Shown piece by piece: positions 1 to 8,258 of a DNA stretch of 64,000 nt (position 1 is its first letter; each line of letters opens with the position of its first letter). The DNA is from Paenibacillus campinasensis (lineage in GTDB: Bacteria > Bacillota > Bacilli > Paenibacillales > Paenibacillaceae). A program made the translations under genes and the position numbers. The notes beneath the pieces were generated by a model. It was given only the letters and a program-made list of their open reading frames with translations, searched no databases and had not been told where the DNA came from. The stretch spans positions 124,001-188,000 of the forward strand of contig NZ_NPBY01000045.1 of NCBI RefSeq assembly GCF_002272015.1, written 5' to 3'.

Positions 1-1601
1 ATGTCACCGAAAGCTTGAGGGAGACGATTCCCTGGGATGAAATCGGCATTCAGGCGGTGTATCAAGCCTCCTCAGCCTTCATGGCAATTGACAGGCTGGA
101 GGAGCTGGATATTGACATCGTGGTGACGGATGTCCGAATGCCGGAGATGTCGGGCCTGGAGCTGATCGGGACGATTACCGAGCGCTGGCCGCATATCCGC
201 TGCATTTTGCTGACAGGCTACTCGGACTTTGAATATGCGAAGCAAGCCGTCCAGCTGCAGGCTTCGGCCTATATTCTGAAGCCGGTGGATGACCGGGAGT
301 TCATCCATAGCATTGCGGCTGCGATCCGGTCCATTCAGGAGGAGCGGATGGAGCTTGAACGCTATTACAAGCTGCTGCACAGCTGGAAGTCGGATCTTGG
401 CCACTTGAGGACGCGGCTGCTGCAGGACTTGGCACTCGGCAGGGAGCTGTCTGTTCCCATGTTAACAACCAAGCTTGTTGAATATGAAATCGCTTTCGAT
501 ATGAATCGGGATACAGCGATGCTGCTCATTCAGCTAGGCAGCAGATTTACGGGGCTGGATGAGCATTCGGCCGGTTTGATGGAATATGCCATCGTGAATA
601 TGGCGGAAGAGGTATTTAAGGACCGCTTCCACATATGGTGCGGCAAGGCGCCTCATCATTGCATGATTCTTCTGGCTCAGATGAGGGAGGATGGCCAGGG
701 GCTGGCAGCCGGCAGCGGAACACAGCCGGCCGAGGTGCTGCTGCAAGGGTATGCTGAGCAGCTGCAGCACCATGTGAGCAGCTATTTGAAAGGGGAGATT
801 TCGGTGCTCGTTACGCCGATGTTCCGCTTCCCCGGCAGCGTGGCCGATACTTATCGCGCGGCACTGTCATCGCTGTATGTGCTGGACCAGAGCGACCGCG
901 GCGAAATCCGGTTTATGAATGAAGCGGCAGCTTCAAGCGAAGTGCTGATCCAAGCCGTGGCGGAATTGGACCAGCCGCCAGCCCTCTATCAGCTGCTGGA
1001 GACGAGGCAATGGGAGGATGCCCGCGGCAAGCTGGAAGCTGTTTTTGCCGTGCTGGAGCAGGCCTGCATCGGACAAGCGCAGCTGTACGGGGTGTTTCTG
1101 CACATAAGCAATGCTTATATGTATATCGCACACAAGCAGGGATATTTAATTCACCAGCTTGACCAGGCCGGCTGGGACCCGCTGTATATTCAGCAGCTTA
1201 TTCAATCGGTGAGTAAACTTCGGGCATGGTCCCTGGACATGCTGGACAAGCTGGTCCAGATCGACTCGGGTCAGGACCAGCGCCACAAGAGCCGCATCGT
1301 GCGTCAGGTACAGGACATGGTGGCAGCCGAGAACGGTCATGAGCTCTCCGTCAAAACGATTGCAGACAGAGTCTATCTGCATCCCGTCTATTTATCTAAG
1401 ATCTACAAAAGCGAGACCGGCGAAGGGCTGGGCGATTATATTATCCGGAAGCGCATGGAACGGGCGCTTTATCTGCTTAAGCATACGAACAAACGAATAT
1501 ACGAAATTACAGCTGAGCTTGGCTACCAGAACCCGCAGTACTTCAGCAAAATGTTCCGCAAGCTGTATGGAATGACACCCCATGAGTACAGGGAGCAATG
1601 A
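1..1601 (+). CDS. Two-component response regulator, AraC/YesN type (5' partial)
   Basis: Receiver domain fused to an AraC-type DNA-binding domain; such proteins, paired with YesM-type sensor kinases, switch on carbohydrate uptake operons in Paenibacillus and Bacillus. The frame is open to the left edge, so only the first receiver strand and the acidic pair are missing. The phospho-acceptor Asp is visible in VVTDVRMPEMSG, the conserved Lys in ILKPVDD. A long middle region of about 280 residues follows, then two helix-turn-helix units over the last 100 residues (KTIADRVYLHPVYLSKIYK and ITAELGYQNPQYFSKMF). It lies directly upstream of a solute-binding lipoprotein gene, its probable target. The partner kinase is presumably outside the window. 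Confidence 0.93.
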   Translation, partial: VTESLRETIPWDEIGIQAVYQASSAFMAIDRLEELDIDIVVTDVRMPEMSGLELIGTITERWPHIRCILLTGYSDFEYAKQAVQLQASAYILKPVDDREFIHSIAAAIRSIQEERMELERYYKLLHSWKSDLGHLRTRLLQDLALGRELSVPMLTTKLVEYEIAFDMNRDTAMLLIQLGSRFTGLDEHSAGLMEYAIVNMAEEVFKDRFHIWCGKAPHHCMILLAQMREDGQGLAAGSGTQPAEVLLQGYAEQLQHHVSSYLKGEISVLVTPMFRFPGSVADTYRAALSSLYVLDQSDRGEIRFMNEAAASSEVLIQAVAELDQPPALYQLLETRQWEDARGKLEAVFAVLEQACIGQAQLYGVFLHISNAYMYIAHKQGYLIHQLDQAGWDPLYIQQLIQSVSKLRAWSLDMLDKLVQIDSGQDQRHKSRIVRQVQDMVAAENGHELSVKTIADRVYLHPVYLSKIYKSETGEGLGDYIIRKRMERALYLLKHTNKRIYEITAELGYQNPQYFSKMFRKLYGMTPHEYREQ

Positions 1602-1619
1602 TGTTGCCAAAGGTGCAGA

Positions 1620-1667
1620 AATGTTCGATTCGTGACATAGGCTGTGCGGGCCGCGTCCCTCTATAAT
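1620..1667 (+). promoter_or_regulatory. Probable activated promoter of the solute-binding protein gene
   Basis: A perfect TATAAT at 1662-1667 has no recognisable -35 hexamer 16-18 bases upstream. Instead the element AATGTTnGnTTnGTGA begins at 1620. The same pair of signals, at nearly the same spacing, precedes the permease gene at 3746. This suggests an activator-dependent promoter, most simply driven by the adjacent AraC-type regulator (inference). Confidence 0.5.
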
Positions 1668-1703
1668 GAAATTGTAAAGTCGTGAGCCAAAGGGGGAGTA
1701 GAT

Positions 1704-3398
1704 ATGTGGGTAAGAAAGGGCTGGCTGCAGCTGCTGGCGGTGTCGATTCTGCTGGCAGGAAGCCTGGCCGGATGCGCAGGCGGAGGCAGCGGCAGCGGCA
1801 GCGGCGGTGAAGAGGGAGCAGCGCCTGAGGAGAACCAACCTGTAAACGCCTACAAAGAGAAATACGAGCCGGAAGTTACGATCACCACCGTGTGGGGTGT
1901 TGATCCTACATTGAAATTCAAGAACGGAGAGACGATTGAGAACAATGTAGCCACACGCTGGGCCAAAGAGAAATTCGGCATTAACATCAAGTCGCTGTGG
2001 TCGATCACGGATACCAACGGCGCCTTTGCGACCAAGCTCCGGCTGGCCATGTCTTCGGGTCAGGAGATGCCGGAGGTGGTTACGCTCGGCACGGAGAACA
2101 ACCAGCTTGCCCAGGATCTGATCGATTCGGGGATGTTTGCGGAAGTCGGCACGCTGTTTGACCAGTATGCCTCACAGACTTGGAAGGATGCGATGAACCA
2201 GGATCCGAATGTATGGAATCCTTATACGCGCGATGGAAAGCGGATGGGAATTCCGGTACTGGACTTTGCCTATAACCATGACTATATTTTGTGGATTCGC
2301 CAGGACTGGCTCGATAAGCTCGGTCTGAGCGAGCCGAAGACGCTTGATGAGCTGGAGCAGGTGATGGATGCATTCAAGAACCGGAATCCGGATGGGCTTG
2401 CCCCGGACAAGGTCATTCCGCTGAGCATCGGATTCAAGACGTCCATGAACACCTGGATGGGAGACCCGTCCTGGGTATTCGGCGCATACGGCACGCTGCC
2501 GCAGCAGTGGAATGAATCCGAGGATGGCACATTGGAGTACGGCTCCGTTCATCCGGGGATGAAGGAAGGGCTCAAGAAGCTCAAATCATGGATGGATAGC
2601 GGCTACATTCCGAAGGAAGCGGCGCTGTGGGATGAGAACAAGACGGCCGAACCGGCTGTGGCAGGAACGGCAGGCATCATTCCAGGTCCGTACTGGATGA
2701 GCGGATGGCCGCTGCAGGACACGGTCAAGAATGCTCCGGGGGCGGTATGGAAGCCAATTCCGATTCCGACCGGTCCGGATGGAACGGCGATGCGGCACGG
2801 CACGCACTACACGAACGGAGTCACGCTGATTCATAAGGATATGAAGCATCCGGAAGCCTTTTTCACCTATCAGAACTATCTGTTTGACAACTTCGCTGTC
2901 TCCAAGCCGGGCGGGGAATTCGAATACGGCATGTTTGAAGGCTATGATTACGAGCTGGATGGGAACGGTGAAATGGTGCCTAATGATCAGATCGAGGGCG
3001 GTTACGTCAATGTCGTCCGTTACTTGCTGGTCCGGGACGGCGCGCGCATTCCTGACCAGCAGATGCAGGCGCTGATGAAGCTGGCGGATGGCGGCACGCC
3101 TGAGACGCGCCTGGAGAGAGATGTCGCCGTCAACTACGGCAAGGATACGCCGGCCGCGGCACAGGTTCTCTTGACCCAGGAGGACATCTCCAAGAAGGAC
3201 ATGTTCACAGGGCCTGTCACAACAACGATGAAATCGAAATGGGATTATCTGAACAAAATCGAGAATCAGGCGCTGAATGAGATCATATACGGAAAGCAGC
3301 CGCTGGATTCCTTTGACGCCTTCGTCAAGTCGTGGAAAGGCGGAGGCGGGGATCAAATCACCCAAGAGGTGAACGAGTGGTATCAGAGCGTGAAATAA
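1704..3398 (+). CDS. Extracellular solute-binding lipoprotein (LplA/YtcQ-like)
   Basis: Substrate-binding component of a carbohydrate ABC importer, anchored outside the membrane. A signal peptide ends in the lipobox LAGC (Cys24), followed by a Gly/Ser-rich tether. Length (564 residues) fits the LplA family, which is longer than ordinary sugar-binding proteins. The start is ATG behind AGGGGGAG. It lies 102 bases downstream of the AraC response regulator and upstream of two matching permease genes, separated from them by a hairpin and a second promoter, so the binding protein may be made in excess over the permeases. The GH53 galactanase downstream suggests galacto-oligosaccharides as substrate (inference). 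Confidence 0.9.
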   Translation: MWVRKGWLQLLAVSILLAGSLAGCAGGGSGSGSGGEEGAAPEENQPVNAYKEKYEPEVTITTVWGVDPTLKFKNGETIENNVATRWAKEKFGINIKSLWSITDTNGAFATKLRLAMSSGQEMPEVVTLGTENNQLAQDLIDSGMFAEVGTLFDQYASQTWKDAMNQDPNVWNPYTRDGKRMGIPVLDFAYNHDYILWIRQDWLDKLGLSEPKTLDELEQVMDAFKNRNPDGLAPDKVIPLSIGFKTSMNTWMGDPSWVFGAYGTLPQQWNESEDGTLEYGSVHPGMKEGLKKLKSWMDSGYIPKEAALWDENKTAEPAVAGTAGIIPGPYWMSGWPLQDTVKNAPGAVWKPIPIPTGPDGTAMRHGTHYTNGVTLIHKDMKHPEAFFTYQNYLFDNFAVSKPGGEFEYGMFEGYDYELDGNGEMVPNDQIEGGYVNVVRYLLVRDGARIPDQQMQALMKLADGGTPETRLERDVAVNYGKDTPAAAQVLLTQEDISKKDMFTGPVTTTMKSKWDYLNKIENQALNEIIYGKQPLDSFDAFVKSWKGGGGDQITQEVNEWYQSVK

Positions 3399-3404
3399 CG
3401 GTAG

Positions 3405-3448
3405 CAGGGCCTTAGCGTTCCGCAGCGATGCGGGCGTTATAGGCCCTG
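3405..3448 (+). terminator. Hairpin after the solute-binding protein gene
   Basis: Arms CAGGGCCT and AGGCCCTG enclose a second GCG/CGT-CCGCA/TGCGG stem; only a weak T-rich tail (GTTCTGCCTTT) follows. It probably acts as a leaky terminator or 3'-end stabiliser between the binding-protein and permease genes. Confidence 0.5.
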
Positions 3449-3665
3449 TTCTGCCTTTGGCTGTCATGCCGACCGCCTGGGGCTGGTATTGCTAACGGCC
3501 CTTATTTTATCGCCAACCGCCCTTAAACGGAACGTGAACCGCCTTATGACTGTAACGCTATCTGCCTTCGGCGAGGTGGTGACTGCATCACGCTGCATCT
3601 GCACGACATGCTCGGAATCGGGGTGTTTCCGAGGCCCCGGCAATTTTGATTGGGATCGTGCCATG

Positions 3666-3712
3666 AATGTTGGTTTTGTGAGCTACTGCGCGGCAGGAGG
3701 GGCCCCTATAAT
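3666..3712 (+). promoter_or_regulatory. Probable activated promoter of the permease genes
   Basis: AATGTT at 3666 begins the same GnTTnGTGA element seen at 1620, and TATAAT lies at 3707-3712 (offset 41 bases against 42). No -35 box is present at proper spacing, and the bases after -10 are again similar (TGAnnTTGTA). Probably a second target of the same regulator. Confidence 0.5.
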
Positions 3713-3745
3713 GAGGTTGTAGATCGATTTAACGGGAGGAACCGC

Positions 3746-4636
3746 ATGAAAAATTTACGAAAAACGTGGCCGTTTCACCTCATGCTGCTGCCGGCGCTGA
3801 TCTGCCTGGCGCTGTTCAGTTACCTGCCGATGACGGGGATCATTATGGCATTTCAGGATTACAAGCCATGGGAGGGCATTCAGGGCTCAGCCTGGGTGGG
3901 GTTGGACAACTTCCGCTATCTGTTTGAGAGGGAGGACAGCCTCCAGGTGATCTGGAACACCCTGGTTATCGCGGTCCTCAAAATTGTGTTTAATCTTCTC
4001 GTACCGTTCAGCTTTGCGATTCTGCTCAATGAAATAAGAAAGCGGGCTCTGCAGCGGACGATTCAGACGATGGTGTATTTGCCGCATTTTCTGTCCTGGG
4101 TCATTCTGGGCGGAATTCTGATCGAAATGCTGGCCGTGGACGGATTTGTGAATCGGGTGCTTGCCTCAGTGGGCGTTCAGCCGATCTTCTTCCTGGGGGA
4201 TAACGACTGGTTCCGGTTTACGGTCATTGTATCGGATGTATGGAAGGAATTCGGGTACAACACGATTGTGTTTCTGGCCGCGCTCGCCGGGGTGAATCCG
4301 ACGCTGTATGAGGCGGCCGAAATCGACGGTGCTGGCAGGTGGAAACAGACGCTGCACATCACGATGCCGTCGCTGCTCCCGATTACGGTCGTTGTCGGCA
4401 CGCTGGCGCTGGGCAACATCTTAAACGCCGGGTTTGATCAGATTTTTAACCTGTATAATCCGCTTGTGTATGAAAAAGGAGACATTATCGACACGTTTGT
4501 CTATCGTACAGCTATCTTGAACGGGGAGATGGGATTCGGAACAGCCATCGGATTGTTCAAATCTGTAATCAGCATGATCCTGATTCTGATTTCTTACCGG
4601 ATGGCTTACAAATGGGCAGGCTACCGTATATTCTAG
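3746..4636 (+). CDS. Carbohydrate ABC transporter permease (LplB-like)
   Basis: Membrane-spanning subunit of a CUT1-type sugar importer. The start chosen is ATG 3746, preceded by GGGAGGA, giving 296 residues; the reading frame extends upstream but through a promoter. Six hydrophobic segments can be seen, with the EAA loop EAAEIDGAGRWKQT in the cytoplasmic region before the last segments, where the ATPase docks. The ATPase itself is absent from the window; relatives of this family use a shared MsmX/MsmK-type ATPase encoded elsewhere. It lies 23 bases before the second permease gene, so the two are co-transcribed. Confidence 0.92.
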   Translation: MKNLRKTWPFHLMLLPALICLALFSYLPMTGIIMAFQDYKPWEGIQGSAWVGLDNFRYLFEREDSLQVIWNTLVIAVLKIVFNLLVPFSFAILLNEIRKRALQRTIQTMVYLPHFLSWVILGGILIEMLAVDGFVNRVLASVGVQPIFFLGDNDWFRFTVIVSDVWKEFGYNTIVFLAALAGVNPTLYEAAEIDGAGRWKQTLHITMPSLLPITVVVGTLALGNILNAGFDQIFNLYNPLVYEKGDIIDTFVYRTAILNGEMGFGTAIGLFKSVISMILILISYRMAYKWAGYRIF

Positions 4637-4659
4637 TCCGCTGAGAGGAGGGTCCGCAG

Positions 4660-5538
4660 GTGTATCACAAAACGATACCCTATCGCATCTTTAACGTGTT
4701 CAATATCGGTTTGCTGGTCTTATTGGCCGTGCTCTGCATCATTCCGCTGATTCATGTGCTGGCCATTTCATTCAGTTCCAAAGCGGCAGCGGATGCTGGC
4801 CTCATCGGATTGTGGCCGGTTGATTTCTCGCTTGAAGCTTATAAGAAAACGATGAACAACCCGGCCTTCTTGCGCTCCATCTGGATATCGGTGGCCCGAA
4901 CCGTGCTTGGAACCGCGCTTACGCTGGCCATAACTTTCCTGGCGGCGTACCCGCTGTCCAAAGAACGGCGCGTGTTCGCCAGCCGCAGTGTGTACTCCTG
5001 GCTGTTTGTGTTCAGCATGGTGTTTAATGGGGGGCTGGTCCCTTTCTATATCGTGATCCAGAAGCTGGGGCTGATCAATTCGTTCTGGGTGCTTGTACTG
5101 CCAGGTGCGGTGAATACGTTTCTGGTGATCCTGATGCTGAACTTTTTCAGAGGGATTCCGAAGGAGCTGGAGGAGGCGGCATATATTGACGGAGCGGGGC
5201 ATTTCAAGACGCTGTTTCGCATCTATTTGCCGGTGTCGCTCCCCTCGATCGCCACAATTGCGCTGTTCAGCATGGTGTTTCACTGGAATTCCTGGTTTGA
5301 CGGGCTGCTGTATTTAAACAATTCCCGCGACTTTCCGCTGGCGACTTTCCTGCAGACGGTGATCATCCAGCAGGATATGAGCACGATGAGCATGAGCCCG
5401 AAAGAGATGGAGCTGCTGTCGCAAACAACGGTCAATGCGGCACAGATCTTTATCGGGGCAGCACCGATTTTGCTTGTGTATCCTTTTTTGCAGCGATTTT
5501 TTGTGAAAGGGATGACGCTCGGATCTGTGAAAGAATAA
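4660..5538 (+). CDS. Carbohydrate ABC transporter permease (LplC-like)
   Basis: Second membrane subunit of the same importer, 292 residues. It begins with GTG behind GAGAGGAGGG. The protein has six predicted membrane segments and an EAA loop (EEAAYIDGAGHFKT) matching the one in its partner. The C-terminus KGMTLGSVKE is the usual ending of LplC/YtcP-type permeases. It forms a heterodimer with the product of the preceding gene and works with the lipoprotein encoded at 1704. Confidence 0.92.
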   Translation: MYHKTIPYRIFNVFNIGLLVLLAVLCIIPLIHVLAISFSSKAAADAGLIGLWPVDFSLEAYKKTMNNPAFLRSIWISVARTVLGTALTLAITFLAAYPLSKERRVFASRSVYSWLFVFSMVFNGGLVPFYIVIQKLGLINSFWVLVLPGAVNTFLVILMLNFFRGIPKELEEAAYIDGAGHFKTLFRIYLPVSLPSIATIALFSMVFHWNSWFDGLLYLNNSRDFPLATFLQTVIIQQDMSTMSMSPKEMELLSQTTVNAAQIFIGAAPILLVYPFLQRFFVKGMTLGSVKE

Positions 5539-5612
5539 GGCTCAGCTTCATGCCGGGGATGCAAAGGCGGGAGCCGCGCCCCACAGGTTTACTTTTATTG
5601 GGAAAACAGCCT

Positions 5613-5660
5613 GTTTGTTAACATAATGCCATGTAGATCTGCATGGACGGCGCTTACAAT
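5613..5660 (+). promoter_or_regulatory. Possible third copy of the activated promoter, before GH53 gene
   Basis: A -10-like TACAAT at 5655-5660 lacks a -35 box; GTTTGTTAACATA, about 42 bases upstream, loosely resembles the GATTCGTGACATA part of the element at 1620. The match is weaker than between the first two copies. Confidence 0.3.
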
Positions 5661-5686
5661 ACAATTACCGGCCGGAAAATTGTATT
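5658..5686 (+). repeat. Operator-like inverted repeat in the galactanase leader
   Basis: Arms AATACAATT (5658-5666) and AATTGTATT (5678-5686) are perfect complements around an 11-base centre holding CCGGCCGG. It overlaps the presumed -10 and ends 4 bases before the ribosome binding site, a place suited to a repressor or to an mRNA hairpin hiding the start region. Confidence 0.5.
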
Positions 5687-5704
5687 CATTCAGGAGGTAG
5701 GGTA

Positions 5705-6760
5705 ATGGAAATCAGGCTGCAGAAAGGGGTATGGCTTAAGATGGTGTTATGTTTGGGTATGCTGGCCTCATCCTTCGGGTTCATGGATGGTGAACGGCTG
5801 AACGCAGCGGATGCATTTGTGAAGGGCGCGGACATCAGCTGGGTAGCCGGAATGGAAGCCCAGGGCTACAGCTGGCGGGACAAGAACGGGGTTAGGCGGG
5901 ATATTCTGGACATTCTGAGACAGGACTATCAGATCAACGCAGCCCGCATTCGGGTCTGGGTGAATCCGAACATGAACGACTATATGAACGGATACATGAA
6001 TGCAGAACAGGCGGCGCGGCTTGCCCGCCGGGCCCAGGATAAAGGCATGAGAATCATGCTCACTCTGCATTACAGTGACTCCTGGGCGGACCCGGGACAT
6101 CAGAACAAACCGTACGCCTGGCGCAGCTTTAATTTTCAGCAGCTGATGGATGCGGTTTACGCCCACACCGTGTATGTCATGAATACGATGCAGCAGCATG
6201 GCGTGACTCCGGCGTGGGTGCAGATCGGAAATGAAACGAATGACGGCATGCTCTGGGAGGATGGAAGAGCTTCGAGAAATATGAGAAATTATGCCTGGCT
6301 GGTTAATACGGGGCACAATGCGGTGAAATCTGTAAACCCGGAAACACGGACCATTGTCCATCTGTCCAACGGCTATGATCGCGAATTGTATCGCTGGAAT
6401 ATCGGCGGACTGATCAATCACGGAGCCCATTTCGATCTGATCGGAATGTCCTTGTATCCGGAAGCTGGGGACTGGGCAACCAAGGTGGATCAGACGATTG
6501 CCAACGCGAAGGAACTGGCTTCGAATTATGGCAAAAGCATCATGATAACCGAGATCGGGATGGATTACGATCAGGCTGCTGCCGCAAAAAGCTTCATCAG
6601 CAGCATCAAAACCAAGGTTCGCGAATTACCCGGAGGCACGGGGCTGGGTGTGTTCTATTGGGAGCCGCAAGCCGTGCCCGGGTATAATGGAGGATATAAC
6701 AAAGGGGCCTGGCAATCTGACGGCAGACCCACAATGGCGCTGGAGGGATTCAGGGATTAA
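5705..6760 (+). CDS. Secreted arabinogalactan endo-beta-1,4-galactanase, GH53
   Basis: Cleaves beta-1,4-galactan side chains of pectin outside the cell. A signal peptide covers about residues 1-36, then the GH53 fold starts with FVKGADISWVAGME. The predicted acid/base Glu177 sits in WVQIGNETNDG and the nucleophile Glu283 in MITEIGMDYD; VFYWEP closes the barrel. Length (351) is that of a catalytic domain alone, with no binding or anchoring module, so the enzyme should be freely secreted. Placed after an LplABC-type importer, it would supply the galacto-oligosaccharides to be taken up (inference). RBS CAGGAGG. Confidence 0.93.
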   Translation: MEIRLQKGVWLKMVLCLGMLASSFGFMDGERLNAADAFVKGADISWVAGMEAQGYSWRDKNGVRRDILDILRQDYQINAARIRVWVNPNMNDYMNGYMNAEQAARLARRAQDKGMRIMLTLHYSDSWADPGHQNKPYAWRSFNFQQLMDAVYAHTVYVMNTMQQHGVTPAWVQIGNETNDGMLWEDGRASRNMRNYAWLVNTGHNAVKSVNPETRTIVHLSNGYDRELYRWNIGGLINHGAHFDLIGMSLYPEAGDWATKVDQTIANAKELASNYGKSIMITEIGMDYDQAAAAKSFISSIKTKVRELPGGTGLGVFYWEPQAVPGYNGGYNKGAWQSDGRPTMALEGFRD

Positions 6761-6787
6761 TCGAATCACGGGGCGCAGCTAAAGCGC

Positions 6788-7249
6788 TCACAATGGATGC
6801 GATACCGCTTCAGCCCTATCCCCCAGCTTATTCAGCAGAGTCAGCAGCTCTGACTTCTCCGCTTCATTTAATCCGCTGAGCGCTGTATGGATCTGTTCCG
6901 TATAATGAGGGAACAATTGATCCATCAGCGCTCTTCCTGCTTTGGTCAGGTCGGCAAAGATCACTCTCCGGTCATCACGGCACGGCCTGCGCCGTACATA
7001 CCCTTTAGCTTCAAGCTTATCCACCACATAGGTTACGTTGCCGCTCTGCAGCAGCAGCTGTGCTCCGACCTGCTGGATGGGCTGTGGACCCTGGCTGTAC
7101 AGAACCTCCATCACCGCAAAGGCTGTCGGATTCAGACCGTCAATTCTAGCTCCGTTTGCCACATGTGTGCTGACACTTTTGAATGATTTGGCAAACACCC
7201 GATACAGGTGTAAAGAAAACTGCGTCTCTCTTTCATGTGACACACTCAT
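6788..7249 (-). CDS. MarR family transcriptional regulator
   Basis: A 153-residue winged-helix regulator. The core reads LNPTAFAVMEVLYSQGPQPIQQVGAQLLLQSG (recognition region, residues about 38-70), followed by the wing with the typical DDRR signature (RRRPCRDDRRVIFADLT). Helices at both ends would form the dimer. It has no Cys-based sensing pattern that I recognise beyond a single Cys in the wing. It is divergent from ecsA with about 260 bases between, which contain the palindrome at 7331. Its effector and targets are unknown; autoregulation is likely for this family. Confidence 0.9.
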   Translation of the reverse strand: MSVSHERETQFSLHLYRVFAKSFKSVSTHVANGARIDGLNPTAFAVMEVLYSQGPQPIQQVGAQLLLQSGNVTYVVDKLEAKGYVRRRPCRDDRRVIFADLTKAGRALMDQLFPHYTEQIHTALSGLNEAEKSELLTLLNKLGDRAEAVSHPL

Positions 7250-7330
7250 GCGTTCTCCCGCCTTTTTTCCGGACTTATCGCCCTGAATGATAATTTCTTT
7301 AACCTTACGACAGAAGGGCCGGGCGGCAAC

Positions 7331-7346
7331 ATGTGATTTGTCACAT
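7331..7346. promoter_or_regulatory. Palindromic operator-like site between marR-type gene and ecsA
   Basis: ATGTGATTTGTCACAT is a perfect palindrome with 6-base arms around TTTG. It sits 82 bases upstream of the MarR-type start and 161 upstream of ecsA. It could be a MarR operator or resemble a shortened CRP/FNR-type site (N4 rather than N6). Confidence 0.4.
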
Positions 7347-7507
7347 TCAGCGGACGAATTTACGAAAATCCTGAAAATTAAAAACCGGGGCTTCTATATG
7401 ACCTGCAAGCGTACCAACGGGTGTCCATAATGCAACCATTCGGCACAGCGAACGTAAATAAGAAGAAGCACCACTCTCACAATCGATCATCCGGGAGGTT
7501 TCTATAT

Positions 7508-8239
7508 ATGCATGATGGACTTGCAGCAAGCATGTCTGCTGAAACGGTTCTGAAGGTACATATCGATGAGGCTGGCTATGAGCCTGGCAAGCCTCGCATC
7601 CATCATATTTCTTTTGATGTCGTTCGCGGTCAGCTGCTGGGGCTGATCGGGCCTAACGGGGCCGGGAAGAGCACCACGATCAAGGCGCTGCTGGGCCTGC
7701 TGAAAAACTGCAAGGCCGAGGTCAGCATCGCAGGCGACCCGCCAAGATACGCTTATGTCCCTGAGCATCCGGTCTTCTACGAGGATTTAACGTTATGGGA
7801 GCATCTTGATTTGGCTGCCGCTGCATTTGGCATGGGCGATCAGGAGTTTGAGGAGCAGGCGACAGCCCTTCTGCGGCAATTCGATATGGAGAAGGTGAAG
7901 CATGACCTCCCGAACGGGTTCTCCAAAGGCATGAGACAGAAGATGATGCTGATGATCGGTTTTTTGGCCAAGCCCGATGTTTATATCGTGGACGAGCCGT
8001 TCATCGGGCTCGACCCGAGAGCGACCCGGGATTTTCTGCGCCTGCTGGATGATGAACGCCGCCGGGGCGCAGGGGTGCTGATGTCCACCCATGTGCTGGA
8101 CACAGCGGAGAAAATATGCGATTCCTTCATCCTCATATCAGGCGGTCAGATTGCATCCCGTGGATCACTGGAGCACATCCGTGAGGCAGCCGGCCTGCCG
8201 CAGGGATCATTGTTTGATTGCTTCGATGTGCTGACATGA
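7508..8239 (+). CDS. ecsA: ABC transporter ATP-binding protein EcsA
   Basis: ATPase of the Ecs exporter, which in Bacillus affects protein secretion, competence and intramembrane proteolysis by RasP. Walker A is GPNGAGKST, the signature is the Ecs-typical FSKGMRQK, Walker B is VYIVDEPFIGLD, followed by the H-loop (MSTHVL). The start ATG 7508 has GGGAGG 9 bases before it; an in-frame GTG 29 codons earlier lacks such a site. Product 243 residues, close to Bacillus EcsA. It is followed 19 bases later by ecsB. Confidence 0.88.
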   Translation: MHDGLAASMSAETVLKVHIDEAGYEPGKPRIHHISFDVVRGQLLGLIGPNGAGKSTTIKALLGLLKNCKAEVSIAGDPPRYAYVPEHPVFYEDLTLWEHLDLAAAAFGMGDQEFEEQATALLRQFDMEKVKHDLPNGFSKGMRQKMMLMIGFLAKPDVYIVDEPFIGLDPRATRDFLRLLDDERRRGAGVLMSTHVLDTAEKICDSFILISGGQIASRGSLEHIREAAGLPQGSLFDCFDVLT

Positions 8240-8258
8240 CGGACGGGGGGAGAAGCGT

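Noticed and set aside
2586..3467. 293-codon minus-strand frame opposite the solute-binding protein
   Set aside because: Overlaps a well-supported lipoprotein gene and its 3' hairpin; no binding site.
3489..3722. 77-codon plus-strand frame between binding-protein and permease genes
   Set aside because: Runs through the proposed regulated promoter; no ribosome binding site.
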